DNA of 64,000 nt from Aplectana chamaeleonis (GCA_029168955.1 JAPDOI010000135.1:560001-624000); one strand, 5' to 3'; positions 20,710-30,760 are shown, numbered from the stretch's first letter. The notes: generated by a model not told the origin, from the letters alone. Program-made: numbers and translations.

Positions 20710-20858
20710 TTGTGGCATCGAGGGCGGATCGCTGGCTAATGGCGGGCGGATCGCTAGCTATTGGCGGGCGGATCGCTGGCTACTGGCGGGCGGATGGCGG
20801 GGGGATGTCGAACCGCCCGTCAAAAGCCAGCGATCCGCCCGCACCTACTGTCTGAGTA

Positions 20859-21148
20859 GGCGAGCGTTTGCTGCATCTCCATCATCTTCATACTTTCCCG
20901 CTGTCTCCCTCCTAGTTCGGCACACACATGAGAGGGAACAAAGTAAATATGGTTTCGAAATAGAGGGACTCCTACAATACCCCGAATACTTCCATTGCAC
21001 CATTTGAATCTCACTTCGAGGATGGGTTTATTTAGCAACTTTTTTGTGAATGATGTGAAATAATGCTGCAGAAAGTCCCAGTCATTTCAATGCTGCTGAC
21101 TGCCGCGAATTTCAGCCAATTAAGCCTTCGGATCGCCATTGTTTCTGA
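20859..21148. other. No gene seen
   Basis: Unique-looking sequence between cassette element 2 and a TTAA-type element; no exon, repeat or signal could be supported. Confidence 0.4.
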
Positions 21149-21640
21149 TTAAAGGCAGTGTTTGCGATGATTTTCATTTCCGAGTTTTTCACATAAAACA
21201 AAGCGTTGGTCTCCAAGCCTTACCAAAATTACGAAGAAACGGCAAGAAACGCATTTAAACGTCGTGTTTCAGTAACATTATTCTGTAACATGGACTAGTT
21301 GTCTGGTTGAATGAACATGTTCATGGTGGTTGTCAAAGGTGAAAAATGGGATCAGTCAAAAATGAAAAAATATTTTATGCAAAACAGTATTAGTAAGGGT
21401 CTGAAGGAAGGGATGGAGCAACAGAAAGCAGAAAATGGAAAAGGACGGGTCCACAAAATATTTCATCTTCACAACGAACAGTTCCTGTGAGAGTAAAGAG
21501 GCGGGGTGAGAGTAAAGGGTTTTGTGCCTTTCTGGTCCGTTTTTCACAGTTTCTCCGTCATTCTAGTTCCACCCGGGGGTCAATTAATCGATTTCGCGAA
21601 TAATCTCAAAATTGAAGATTATCGTGAACGCTGCCTTTAA
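21149..21640. mobile_element. TTAA-type element, family C, copy 1
   Basis: TTAA at 21149-21152 and 21637-21640, with tips AGGCAGTGTTTGCGATGA and ATCGTGAACGCTGCCT. It is colinear with 38981-39472, including CACAACGAACAGTTCC and TTGTCTGGTTGAATGAACAT. It is non-coding. Confidence 0.9.
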
Positions 21641-21739
21641 GCCGGTAGTTCCTTACTTCAACTCCAAATCATTCAAAATAATTCTCGTTAGTCATTGATT
21701 AGTATCTCTTTCTCCTTATATCTGAATTCTTTTCTACAG

Positions 21740-21924
21740 AGAAGGAAAGAGAAACTGTGCTTCCAAAGTGTGGTATATTGCTCGATGTCGTGGGCCATTG
21801 TCTGAGTTTGAAGCCTTATGGTACCCGAGGGGATTCACTGGTTGGCCAAATTGTGTTCTTTTATGGCTCACAAGAACACTTGTTTCGCTTCACAACTCTC
21901 CACGACTTCTCCTTCAGCTTGTGA
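21740..21924 (+). CDS. Probable terminal exon of an unrecognised gene
   Basis: A good acceptor (TTTCTACAG) precedes 21740, followed by an open frame in phase 2 to TGA at 21922-21924, about 61 codons. It includes LLDVVGHCLSLKPYG, GDSLVGQIVFFYGSQ and FRFTTLHDFSFSL. A poly(A) signal follows 78 bp after the stop. Residue composition is protein-like and the stretch is free of known repeats. I do not recognise the family, and no partner exon was found upstream in the preceding TTAA element or the cassette region. It could be a relic exon. Confidence 0.4.
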
Positions 21925-22001
21925 TGAAAATTCTTCTTATTTTTCGAACAGCGCCTTAAAAAACATAAGGAGAAGATTTCTCCGAAAATTCTCAGAAATT
22001 A

Positions 22002-22007
22002 AATAAA
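22002..22007 (+). terminator. AATAAA poly(A) signal after the 21740-21924 exon
   Basis: AATAAA within AAATTAAATAAAAGC, 78 bp downstream of the TGA. Its position supports a 3' UTR here. Confidence 0.45.
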
Positions 22008-22669
22008 AGCTCCAATAGAATCGCTGTAAAAATTATTGTGTTGCTCTTGTTGAATACAATATATGTAAGTTTCGCGTATAGAATCGTATATTCTCGTTCA
22101 ACTCAAGTTATGAGGTATGTATGAAGTTATGTGTTTCTGCTTCGCTTTACTATAGTCATTGTTGTTTGGGCAGTGTGACCGGACAGCTGTCATATTTTCA
22201 GTGGCAGAGATTATAATCGATGGGAAACCTATCTTGTTGTCTTTCTCACTGAACCCCACATTCAATTCTTCTTTGGACCTGAACATAGATTTGTTTGTTT
22301 GTTGCGAGACTATTTTTTCAGAAGTTTAATCAATCTTGAGAGCTAACAGAGACGTTCTCGCCGCTTCGCTTTAGCGGGCTACACCAGGAAATGCACTATG
22401 TTCGCTTTACCGAACAGGATGCAAACGATGTTATGAGGGTTTGTGACAACTGTTTTTGAATTTCCGAACATTTTTCGCCAAATACTATTTATACATCAAT
22501 TTGCTCCGAGTGGAAACGAGTTTTGGAGGTGTTTAGACAGTATGTGTGATAGGTATACAGAATCTTAGGTTTTCTGATCCCCATTGCTTCTACTGTTCAA
22601 TCTGGTCCATTTAAGAAGAGCAGCTGCTATTGTCGAGCATAGGTTTGCTGGGGTTTGAGACAGATGTAC

Positions 22670-23448
22670 AATACCCGCGCTAAGTTTTGTAAAAACGGGG
22701 AGCATCTGACAAACTTGGCAAAAAAATGTCCGATGCTTGTAACTTTGTTGAATGAAGACTTTTTTAATTCTGAAAACGCTATCATATTCACAGAATAAAT
22801 TGCTACCTAATCATGTCACTTGTGTGCCGAAGTTCCCTAAGAGCATTTCGTTTTTGAAGGGAATTGTTTGCGCTTTTCAAAAACGTCGCGCGCGGCGGAG
22901 TGCGGCGAAACTTTTAGCAGTCTTTGTACAAGTAATGGGAGAGCAATCGGTTTTCTTAGAAAATTAGGTGCAGGTGAGAGAATCTCAAGGTTTGTTCAGG
23001 TTGAGTTTTCGAAATCCTCAATTAAACACGCTTGAGAGCTACCTGAGGAGTCGGAGTTTTGTTCCGAAGTCCCCGGACTCATAATTGAAGGATTTCAAAA
23101 ATTCAACCTAAACAAACCTTGAGATTCTTCCACCTGCGCGTAATTTATGAAGAAAGCATACCGATTGCTCTCCCATTACTTGTACAAAGACTGCTCAAAG
23201 TTTCGCCGCACGACGCCGCGCGCGACGTTTCTGAAAAACGAGTGCACAAACAATTTCCTTCGAAAACGAAGTGCTCTTAGGGAACTTCGGCACACAAGTG
23301 ACATGATTAGGTAGCAATTTATTCTGTGAATATGATAGCGTTTTCAGAATTAAAAAAAGTCTCCAATCAAAAAAGTTGCATGCGTCGGGCGCTTTTTTGC
23401 CAAGTTTGCCAGATGCTCCCCGTTTTTACAAAACTTAGCGCGGGTATT
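22670..23448. mobile_element. Long hairpin element, arms of about 360 bp
   Basis: The left tip AATACCCGCGCTAAGTTTTG and the right tip are complementary. Pairing continues to the centre (about 23035-23080) with landmarks such as GGGAGCATCTG, CAGAATAAATTGCTACC, CACTTGTGTGCCGAAGTTCC and CATTACTTGTACAAAGACTGC. A few short indels separate the arms. No coding sequence is seen. It is a foldback or MITE and a possible dsRNA source. Confidence 0.9.
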
Positions 23449-24427
23449 GCACGTGTGGCGAGTATTGTTTAGGATGCTAAAGAACAAAGAATATGAAGGT
23501 CAAACACCACGCCAGCTCTTCACGCGCGTGACGCGCTGGCTTTGAGGAGTATGAATAGTAGCTCGTTGGCCTTTCGAAATGACGATAAAACTATATCTTT
23601 TGTGCCGGAAAATGTAAAGCCGATTCTGAGATTCGATTGTGCTAAATATCTCAATTACCAAAACGTAGTCAGAAGTTGCGAAAACCAAGGCAGCACACGA
23701 GCTATTCTGCTGTAAAGAATTCGCCTGAAAAAGAGTTAGCGGAGCCTAGAAGCGATTAAAACGGTTTTTGAGCTTTCTCCATGAGAATGTAGATTTCGTC
23801 ATCACAAAAAATAAAAATAAGTAAACATAAGTGAAAAAAGTGAAAAATCGGGAGGAAACGCAAAAAAACGTGGTAGAAAGGTTAATTACAGATGTCCGCA
23901 CGCCCTCTCCCCCCCCACAGCTAATAAGTTTCTCATGAATGCTTGTTTATTCCTCCTTTGTTTTGCTCTTGAAGTAGTCAGTAGTCTCTAGAATTTCCCA
24001 GAAATTCATCAGAAGCCAAGCAAAGATGGAAAAACAGGAATTTATAGATGTCTAACAAGTCCTTCTATAGCTTGCCAACCGAGTATGGTACAGTTTATTC
24101 GGCTAACGTTTCGGCCTTCGGACCCTGTAAATGCAAAAACATTCATGAAACTACTCGGTAAAGCATATTACATTTTTAGATCTCATTCCATAGAGAACCA
24201 GACCACCCACGAAGCAAGATATAACTCATTATGACTCTTTCAATACCCCATGATTGTATAGGGTCTAGAGGGGAAACAATCATCTCTTATTTCTGTTTTT
24301 ATATGCAATTCAAAAATAGACCAACCTTGGTCTGTATGCCGAGACGCTCAACTAGTCAGTCACACTCGGATTGCACAAACAGAGAGGAATGAGCTAAAAC
24401 TAGAGACCAGACAGATAGCCTAATATA
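23449..24427. other. No gene supported; includes a PLE-tail-like segment
   Basis: A short poly-A/C-rich stretch lies at 23860-23925. The right half contains the minus-strand segment described separately at 24053-24375. I could not support an exon in 23449-24052. Confidence 0.35.
24053..24375 (-). repeat. Dispersed segment with CGAAACGTTAGCCGAAT core (PLE-tail-like)
   Basis: On the minus strand it reads TGACTAGTTGAGCGTCTCGG, then GGTCTATTTTTG, ACCGAGTAGTTTCATGAATG, GGTCCGAAGGCCGAAACG, TTAGCCGAATAAACTGTACC and GAAGGACTTGTTAG. The plus strand at 29395-29640 has the same order of blocks. A hairpin followed by CCGAAACGT resembles the degenerate hammerhead-type motif that accompanies Penelope-like elements. 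PLE coding fragments occur nearby, but the assignment is inference. Confidence 0.5.
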
Positions 24428-24600
24428 CAGCACTAATTACCGCAAGGTACTGCCCGTGGCGGACTAATTACCTCAAGGTACGCGAGGCACTGCCCGTGGC
24501 AGATTAATTGTAGGTACTGCTACAAGGTACTGCTTGTAGCGAACTAATTATCTCAAGGTACAGATTGTGGTGGACTAATTACCTCAAGGTACTGTCTTGG
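24428..24600. repeat. Short minisatellite (ACTAATTACCTCAAGGTACT)
   Basis: Five or so imperfect units of about 33-37 bp with ACTAATTACCTCAAGGTACTG followed by CCCGTGGCGG-type sequence. It is non-coding. Confidence 0.75.
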
Positions 24601-24648
24601 CTGATTCATGTCCCCAAACCAGCACATGTCGAAGTACGATGACAACTC

Positions 24649-25115
24649 TTAAAGGCATCGTACGCGCTGGAAATCAATTTTAATTTTTCAGGCTCAATTT
24701 CATGATTGAGCTCGGTAGACCACACTGGTAAACCTTGGCGCGTCAAAAACGTTGGGCAGCGAGGTTGGAAGGCGGCAAAGATGAAGATCTGCCACCAATT
24801 CTCACCAGTCATCTAGCACTTTTTCCTAGAATGTTAGTGCGACCGTAAGAAAACATGAAAAATATTTACGGCACGAACTCCACATGCAGAAAAACTCCGA
24901 AAGTGACGGTGACGGGGCCTCCAGAAGCCGAAAAACTTGAAAAAGGACTTTGGTGCGAAATTCAAATTCGTATTTACAAGGTGTTCCGATTGACTTTTCT
25001 TTACAAATGAAGGTTTTTCATGGGCCCCTTCGACATTTTCGTTCATTAGAGAGGCCAAGCTACACAAAAACATGAAAAAATAATATACGGTTTTCTGCGC
25101 GTACGATGCCTTTAA
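24649..25115. mobile_element. TTAA-type element, family A, copy 1
   Basis: Tips are AGGCATCGTACGCGC / GCGCGTACGATGCCT, bounded by TTAA at 24649-24652 and 25112-25115. It is colinear with 31866-32331 (TTTTTCAGGCTCAATTTCATG, CATGGGCCCCTTCGACATTT). It shares its right TTAA with the next element. Confidence 0.9.
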
Positions 25116-25603
25116 AGACAGCATACACGCCCAAAAATGATATCAATTTTATGGAATGAATCGAAGGTCTGAAGCTGTTAATATTCAGAGATAACGAAAA
25201 AACCGGAAAAAAATCAACTGAAATGAAGGTATAACGGTTCGTTCTATATTGGCCCAGAAGTGGGCGAGTTGTACCGCATTGGCTGAAATAGTGTAGTTAG
25301 CGAAAAATTTGCTGGGATAACGACGCTATTGTACTCATACGGCCCTATCTGGAACGCTTACGACGTTAGAAGCGTAAAAAATGAGCCAAAATGACCGTAA
25401 TCGAGCATTGAACATTTGCATTGAGGGGGGTGCCCGTATCGGTGGGCGGAGAAAGGACGACTTTGTGACTCAATACGGCTCAAATACGGTCACTTTAACT
25501 CGTTTTCAACACTTCTAACTTTGTGAGGGCGCTTCAAGGGCCCGTACGACCCCACTAATGTAGTTATCTCGACAACTTTTGCGAGCGTGTATGCTGCCTT
25601 TAA
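25112..25603. mobile_element. TTAA-type element, family B, copy 1
   Basis: Tips are AGACAGCATACACGC / GCGTGTATGCTGCCT. It starts at the TTAA that ends the family A copy and ends at the TTAA that begins the family E copy. Its left part matches the element at the right window edge (63379 onward): ATATCAATTTTATGG, GAAGGTATAACGGTTCGTT. Confidence 0.9.
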
Positions 25604-26078
25604 AGCCACAGTCCAAGCTTAGAATCGATTTTTCGTTTTTCTGCCTGTCTTGGAGAAAATTTCACGTCGATCACAATGGTGTCTCAGAATCGCTCAGAAC
25701 TCACTACGAAATGAGTTACGGCTCCTCAAAAATTTCGAATTTGAACTGGTAGAAGATGGTGGACGAGGTCTCGAGCCTGTATTTCTTCGTTATTCGCAGC
25801 CATCGTTTTGTAGCAGGCCACATTATAAAGCCAGACCAAATACAAATCCAAGAACACAGGTTTTGCAAAAAATCATTCGCGCATCCCTTCCCTATTGAGG
25901 CCGGAAACCTGGCAGTGGGCGTTACCCATTTTTTCTTTCAAGGGGGCGTGGCCGACTTTTTCCTAGCTTTTTCTCGCTTATTTAAGCGAATTGAGATTTC
26001 GCGCTTGGCAGGGTTGCTATAGACGGCGACCGGACCAAAATATCAAAAATTACCTCAGAGGTTGGACTGTGCCTTTAA
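25600..26078. mobile_element. TTAA-type element, family E, copy 2
   Basis: Tips are AGCCACAGTCCAAGCTTAGA and GAGGTTGGACTGTGCCT, bounded by TTAA at 25600-25603 and 26075-26078. It is colinear with 8966-9446, including TTTCAAGGGGGCGTGGCCG and GCGCTTGGCAGGGTTGCTAT. The right TTAA overlaps the stop codon of the PLE fragment. Confidence 0.9.
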
Positions 26079-26312
26079 GTAAGTGCAATGCATTTTTCCT
26101 TAACATTGATATATGGATTTTTGGCAGCAATCCAAAACTCTTCGAGGGTTCTGCGTGCTGCGATATCAGGCTCACGTGATAAAATCGTGATCATCACCTC
26201 GAAGCATTCATTTCTTTAAGCGCATACTCGGTGGTCTCCCAGAGGTGTGGCTGTTTTGAACTTAGGAGTCCACCTAGATGCTCCTTTATTCGTACACAGA
26301 GCGGTCTGCTGC
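26075..26312 (-). pseudogene. Penelope-like element, GIY-YIG C-terminal fragment
   Basis: On the minus strand: RPLCVRIKEHLGGLLSSK, then (after a one-base shift) a TPLGDHRV block, and IAARRTLEEFWIAAKNP followed by NVKEKCIALT and a stop. This is the end of the GIY-YIG endonuclease region of Penelope-like elements (an EHL helix, then a conserved ARRTLEEFWI stretch). There is one frameshift and one in-frame stop. The upstream side is cut by a foldback element at 26313, and the TAA stop overlaps the TTAA of the family E element. Confidence 0.85.
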
Positions 26313-26630
26313 GGTCGTATTCGCCATCAACCCGCCGGGGAGTCGAAGGGTAGATGAGGTGAAATTTCAGTACAATGTGCGCGCTCCACGGCCACCTCTC
26401 GCCTCCCTTGGCTTCCCTCGCGACCGCTGGAATTTTACGAATCGCATAGCTGAAGAATGGCCTCTTCGCGATGGAATCTTTATCTTTTCGCAGTGATATC
26501 GATACGTAACACAGTTGGCATTTCCATCTTACATGGTGTAAGATGGGTTGATCTGCTCCTCTGCCGCGCGCGGTATCATCCCTTCCGCTTCCCTTCGACT
26601 TTCCTCGGCGGGTTGTTGGCGAATACGACC
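26313..26630. mobile_element. Foldback element with GGTCGTATTCGCC ends
   Basis: GGTCGTATTCGCCATCAACC followed by CGCCGGGGAGTCGAAGGG at the left pairs with CCTTCGACTTTCCTCGGCGG and GTTGTTGGCGAATACGACC at the right, over about 43 bp. It interrupts the PLE frame immediately upstream of its RPLCVRIKEHL block. The open frames across it reflect the inverted arms. Confidence 0.75.
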
Positions 26631-26734
26631 CCTGGTTTCCACTATATATTGCTCCGTAGGCCTCGGTCATAGTTGCATAAGCCGACGTATCCAGCCCAGT
26701 CGATGCACCCAGAAAGCATTGGAAATGGGATGCA

Positions 26735-26860
26735 AAATTCACCCGGTGTATCCCGCCGACACCTCCCAACACCCACCCGGTCGATACGTATAATTAAAAT
26801 GATGGAGTGAGGCTGAGAAAATCACCCGGTGTATCCGACGCGGTCGATATCCATGCAATA
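26735..26860. repeat. Segment inverted relative to 28935-29010
   Basis: CCAACACCCACCCGGTCGAT, then ACGTATAATTAAAATGATGG and AGAAAATCACCCGGTGTATC, correspond to the complement of 28940-29010. The two copies bracket about 2.1 kb in opposite orientation. They may be the two ends of a composite insertion, or the PLE 3' region duplicated in inverted order. Confidence 0.55.
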
Positions 26861-28934
26861 CGTGGATGACGAGGGTTGATGGCGGGCCGATGATAAAACA
26901 TTGCGTCTCAGACGCTAGCAGGCCCTGAGCCTACCCCGAATGCACGCGGAGCCGCGTCCATGCTGCGCTCAGGGTGACAAATTTGGCGATTTCCGGGCCA
27001 CATATATTGCGATGCAGGCCACATACGTTGCGCTCCGGGTCCTACCGACGAAATTGATTCACGCAGCGCCCAGAGCGCAACAGTCGGCTGATGACGTCAT
27101 GGTACATCATCCAGCGTAGACGGTTGCGCCCCGGGCGCTTTCTATAAACCGATTTTAGCAACGCAGCTGCAAAAATCGATACCTATTTCGCACGTTTCGC
27201 TGATCGACTATCGCACCCATTTTAGCTAATCGATTTTCCAAGCAAGAACCCAGCGATTTCCACACATTCACTGAATTACCCCACCCTACTGAATTTGCTT
27301 GGATTAAAGGCAGTGGTCACGATGAAAACTTTATCGAAAAAACTACAAAAATCAGCTTAGATATAAAACAGCTCAAAAACTATGAAGGTAGCGCTGTGAA
27401 AAACGGGCTAGAACTAGAGTTATTAAGACCCTAAATTTCCAGTTCGTGCACACGTGCACAGAAGGATCACAGTCTCATGACAAGCATTCAAAAATCATCG
27501 ACACTCAGAGGAAGAAATAAATGCAAATTCACCTAATAAAGCAGTTGAACAATGAAAGCAAGCACTTCAACCAATGTTTTTGACTAGATGTGTACATGAA
27601 TCCGAAAGTTCATTGTTTGAAATTCAATTTCAAGCCAGCTGATGTTCTCGATATTAGAGATCATCGATGCCGATGATGTGGGGTGGACTCGTCCACCATC
27701 AAAAGACAAGAAAGTTCAGGCTTTGAATGTGGCCCAGAACAGCTATTTTTTCGCGATTTTTTCTTATAGGTTCTACTATTCTATACCCAAAAAAGGGTTT
27801 AGAGAGGAAAAGAAGACGAGCATATTTGAGCGCGACCCCTGCCTTTAATGTGACCCTTAATTGTCCTTTTTCTAAGCTAGTGCTGATTATGAAATACCTA
27901 AGCTTAAAACACTTTCCCCTGCTTAGAATTTTGATTCCGTCACAATTTCCCTCACAACTTCACCCATTAATCTTCTGATTTCCATTGTATGCGATTTCAT
28001 CCTGGAATCAACCAGCTAAGTATTGGAAATCCATGCCTAAATTAGAGCGACCGGATAAGTATCCTCTGGTTCCGAGCCAAATTTATTGTTCCCTCGCGCG
28101 CTTGTGCGGAGCGAGGGTAGAGACAGCGAGAAAGTGAGGGAGAAGGATACGCAGCGTACGCGCGCAGACGCACGCGACGAATGGAAATAAATTTCACTCA
28201 GAAATAGAGGACGAGCTGAATATCGTATTTTAGAACACTCAAAATGCGTATTGAATCCAGATAACCCTCCCGAATCGATTTTTTTCCGATTTAGGACTTT
28301 TTGACTTTTCGAAGTGGATGACTAAATGCAAGAATGCGAGGGAATCGTTTTTCCTATTTTTTTTTCGAGATGATTAAATAAATTTAAAGAACTTCCTCCA
28401 TTAATATCTGCAAAATGCGTTCGGAAGGTCATGTTAACGTTTAGTTTTTAAATACAGTCTAAATATTGCACAAATATGAAGAATATAATGAATTTTTGGA
28501 TGGTTGAATATTGAGCGCAAATGGAGCAGAGGAAATCAATTACAAGCCCCACAAGAGAAACAGTGAGAATCCCACTCAAAAATCGCAGGAAGCCCAGATG
28601 CTCTTCCTTGTTTCAATCAATTCATCTATTTTCGAAATGCGCGCGTCAGTCAACGCATGTGGCCCGGGGAGCGACCTGAACACAGTGCATGTTGCAATCA
28701 CAACCGAAACGCACCGCAAGTTCGAATATCAACTGCTCTGCGTTTCGGTCGCAGTGGGCGGGAAGAGGCGGAGCCGGTTGCGCTCCGGGCCTGCTATTGT
28801 CTGAGGTATCACTAGAAAGCTATCGACACTGCTACCTCCGTTTCTCCATTATACTCTCCTTCACTAATTCTCTGAGCAGGTGCAATCTTGTTGGCCACGT
28901 AATCATCGTCATCACTTCCGGTGGCCTCTCGTCG
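26861..28934. other. No gene identified; partial TTAA element and GC-rich dispersed segment
   Basis: TTAAAGGCAGTGGTCACGATGA at 27304-27325 is the left tip of a family C element whose right end is missing. A GTGCGGAGCGAGGGTAGAGA segment at 28108-28127 matches those at 4745, 5470 and 60790. Several 60-97 codon open frames (for example near 27640-27980 and 28510-28810) show no recognisable domain or splice context, so I leave them uncalled. Confidence 0.4.
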
Positions 28935-28972
28935 GATACACCGAATGATTTTCTCAACCTCACTCCATCAGT

Positions 28973-29164
28973 TTAATCATACGTATCGACCGGGTGGGTG
29001 TTGGGGGGTGACGGTGGGTTACAGATGCAAATAGCACCAACTCTGACCGGGGCCTTACATAGCTGGCAAGTTATCTGGTACAGAACGCATGTTATTATAC
29101 AGTCGCCTTCGTTGCCGAAAGGGCATATCATACACGACGGTATAGTGCATAGGCCTTCCGTCAT
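28973..29164 (-). pseudogene. Penelope-like element, cysteine-rich linker fragment
   Basis: The minus frame contains CTIPSCMICPFGNEGDCII followed by VLYQITCQLCKAP. This CxxCxxC plus GDC plus YQITCQxC pattern is the linker between the RT and the GIY-YIG domain in Penelope-like elements. After KAP the frame loses similarity where a YIGET-type motif would be expected, so the GIY-YIG core is missing. It does not join collinearly to the fragment at 26.1-26.3 kb. Confidence 0.75.
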
Positions 29165-29369
29165 ACAGGCAGTTTCATGTGACTTGTTTTTCTAAGATAA
29201 ATTTGTGGTATTCCTACTAATCTCACCAAAACCTGTTAATTCGCTTCACGAAAGCAGGCACGAACTTCTGAACTCAAAGTATTCCACACAAATGGTAGGC
29301 GAAATTATAATTTCGCTTTTTCACCGTCGTGGCATTCAAGATCCTAGGTATCTTTAAATTAGTTCCTAT

Positions 29370-29640
29370 ATTGGCTCATTCGTCTCTGTTTGGGTCGATG
29401 TGAAGGTGACTAGTTGAGCGTCTCGGCTCACGGTATTGGTCTATTTTTCCGTTGCAAATGTTGCTTTACCCATTGAAAGAGATCTGTAGAATAAAATACC
29501 GGTCAATCGAGTAGTTTTCTTAATGTTTTTCGATTCCCAGGCTCCGAAAAAAGCGATAACGCCGAGACGTTAGCCGAATATTCTGTACTATACTCTTTTG
29601 ACTCGCTACAGAAGGACTTGTGCTATTATATCGACAGTTG
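29370..29640 (+). repeat. PLE-tail-like segment, second copy (source of a 48-bp duplication)
   Basis: Shares, in order, GTGACTAGTTGAGCGTCTCG, GGTCTATTTTTCC, CGAGTAGTTTTCTTAATG, GACGTTAGCCGAATATTCTG and GAAGGACTTGTGC with the minus strand of 24053-24375. Its first 48 bases (29370-29417) occur again, unchanged, inside the family K copy at 30229-30276. Confidence 0.55.
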
Positions 29641-30129
29641 CGATGCCGAGATTTATTGAAAGTCGTACACTGACACTGATCAGAAATTTTTAGAAACAAG
29701 AACCAAGGTCACACATAAGGATGAAATACTTCAACTTACCTACGCTAGAGTCAAGAAGGAAAGTTTTTGATGTATGCATGGTCTACAAGCTTGTCAACGA
29801 TAAAATCAAAATTAAGATTCTCACAATTGTTCGAGCTTAGGCGCGCAAGAACGAAAGAACAGTTCAAAATTGTAATACCTCGAGCAAAATCAAATATTGC
29901 GGCAGAATCTTTGCAATAAGAGCGGGTTCTCTCTGCAGCCAATTGATGCAAAACGTTTCCTACATACATAAACATATTACCACGCTTTAAACGTTTCGTT
30001 AGAGTAAATTTACTCAAAATGTGAAGAATAGCGGTTGACAGGATCGAAGAGAGCAGAAAATCAAAATGAAATTACACTATTCATTTGTATTGGTAGTATT
30101 GCTTGTGTTCTCTGCTTTTTATACATTAG

Positions 30130-30455
30130 TACTGTGCTTTTCTGGGCCAAATTCCGGTCCGCGATTGCGTCTGGACACACTTTGTGGCCGCACGCGCTCG
30201 AGTCAGTCGAGTTTCCAGCGCCAAGGCCATTGGCTCATTCGTCTCTGTTTGGGTCGATGTGAAGGTGACTAGTTGACTCGATATGGCTTTTTATACAGTT
30301 TTCTCGATTTTGTTCAGTTTCCGGTTTCTGAAACCCACCTGAAGTCAACAGATCGGCGGCTGCGGCGCTGGAAACTCTTTCGAATTGAAAGCGCGCGGCC
30401 GCAGAGCGTGTCAAGACGCAATTGCGGACCGGAGTTGGGCCCAGAGAAGCACAGT
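30130..30455. mobile_element. Family K element, copy 4, with internal 48-bp insertion
   Basis: Starts TACTGTGCTTTTCTGGGCC and ends GAGAAGCACAGTA. It is about 45 bp longer than its relatives because a foreign segment lies between CCAGCGCCAAGGCC and GACTCGATATGGC. In copy 5 the corresponding blocks are adjacent. Confidence 0.9.
30229..30276 (+). repeat. 48-bp insertion copied from 29370-29417
   Basis: ATTGGCTCATTCGTCTCTGT at its start and GAAGGTGACTAGTTGA at its end are identical to 29370-29417, about 860 bp upstream, in the same orientation. The sequence at the donor site is not family K, so it was copied into family K, with GA as possible microhomology at the right junction. Confidence 0.9.
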
Positions 30456-30760
30456 ACATCCATTTTTCATACGGCTGTCTAAAAAAAAATCGAATCAAAT
30501 TTCGATAATCAAGAGCGCGCTCACCAAGCAATAACTTATTCTTGAGCGTTGTCTTCTTCTGAATATCCCTTATTTCCACTTTTACAATGACCAGATCTAC
30601 TCTTTCATGTGGCTAGCACAACAATCATTTTTATGACAAACCTTGGCTTCAAGTCTCAGAACTTCCTAGAAATCTTGTGTTCACAAGGCTTCCGGAGTAA
30701 CACAAAAGTTCAAAATAGCCGCTCCAAATTAATTTCACTTTAGATTCTGATACTCTACCA

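Larger units (their letters stand above)
19242..20858. mobile_element. Cassette element 2 (outer), interrupted by cassette element 3
   Basis: The left tip TACTCAGACAATAGGAGCGG and the right tip, read inward as TACTCAGACAGTAGGTGCGG, form terminal inverted repeats. Subterminal regions consist of reiterated GCGGGCGGATCGCTGG, plus sense at 19310-19435 and 20722-20800 and minus sense at 19440-19600 and 20815-20845. Between the left repeats and the inner element is the TATA-hairpin cassette at 19677-19817. The interior is split at 19873-20709 by a related element, leaving a right end of only about 150 bp. No protein gene is seen. Confidence 0.7.

Noticed and set aside
24428..24600. CRISPR-like array
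   Set aside because: Units are directly adjacent, imperfect and without spacers of uniform length, and the DNA is eukaryotic.
26194..26772. 192-codon minus-strand gene
   Set aside because: Only its last part is a PLE fragment; the rest is read from the arms of the foldback at 26313-26630.
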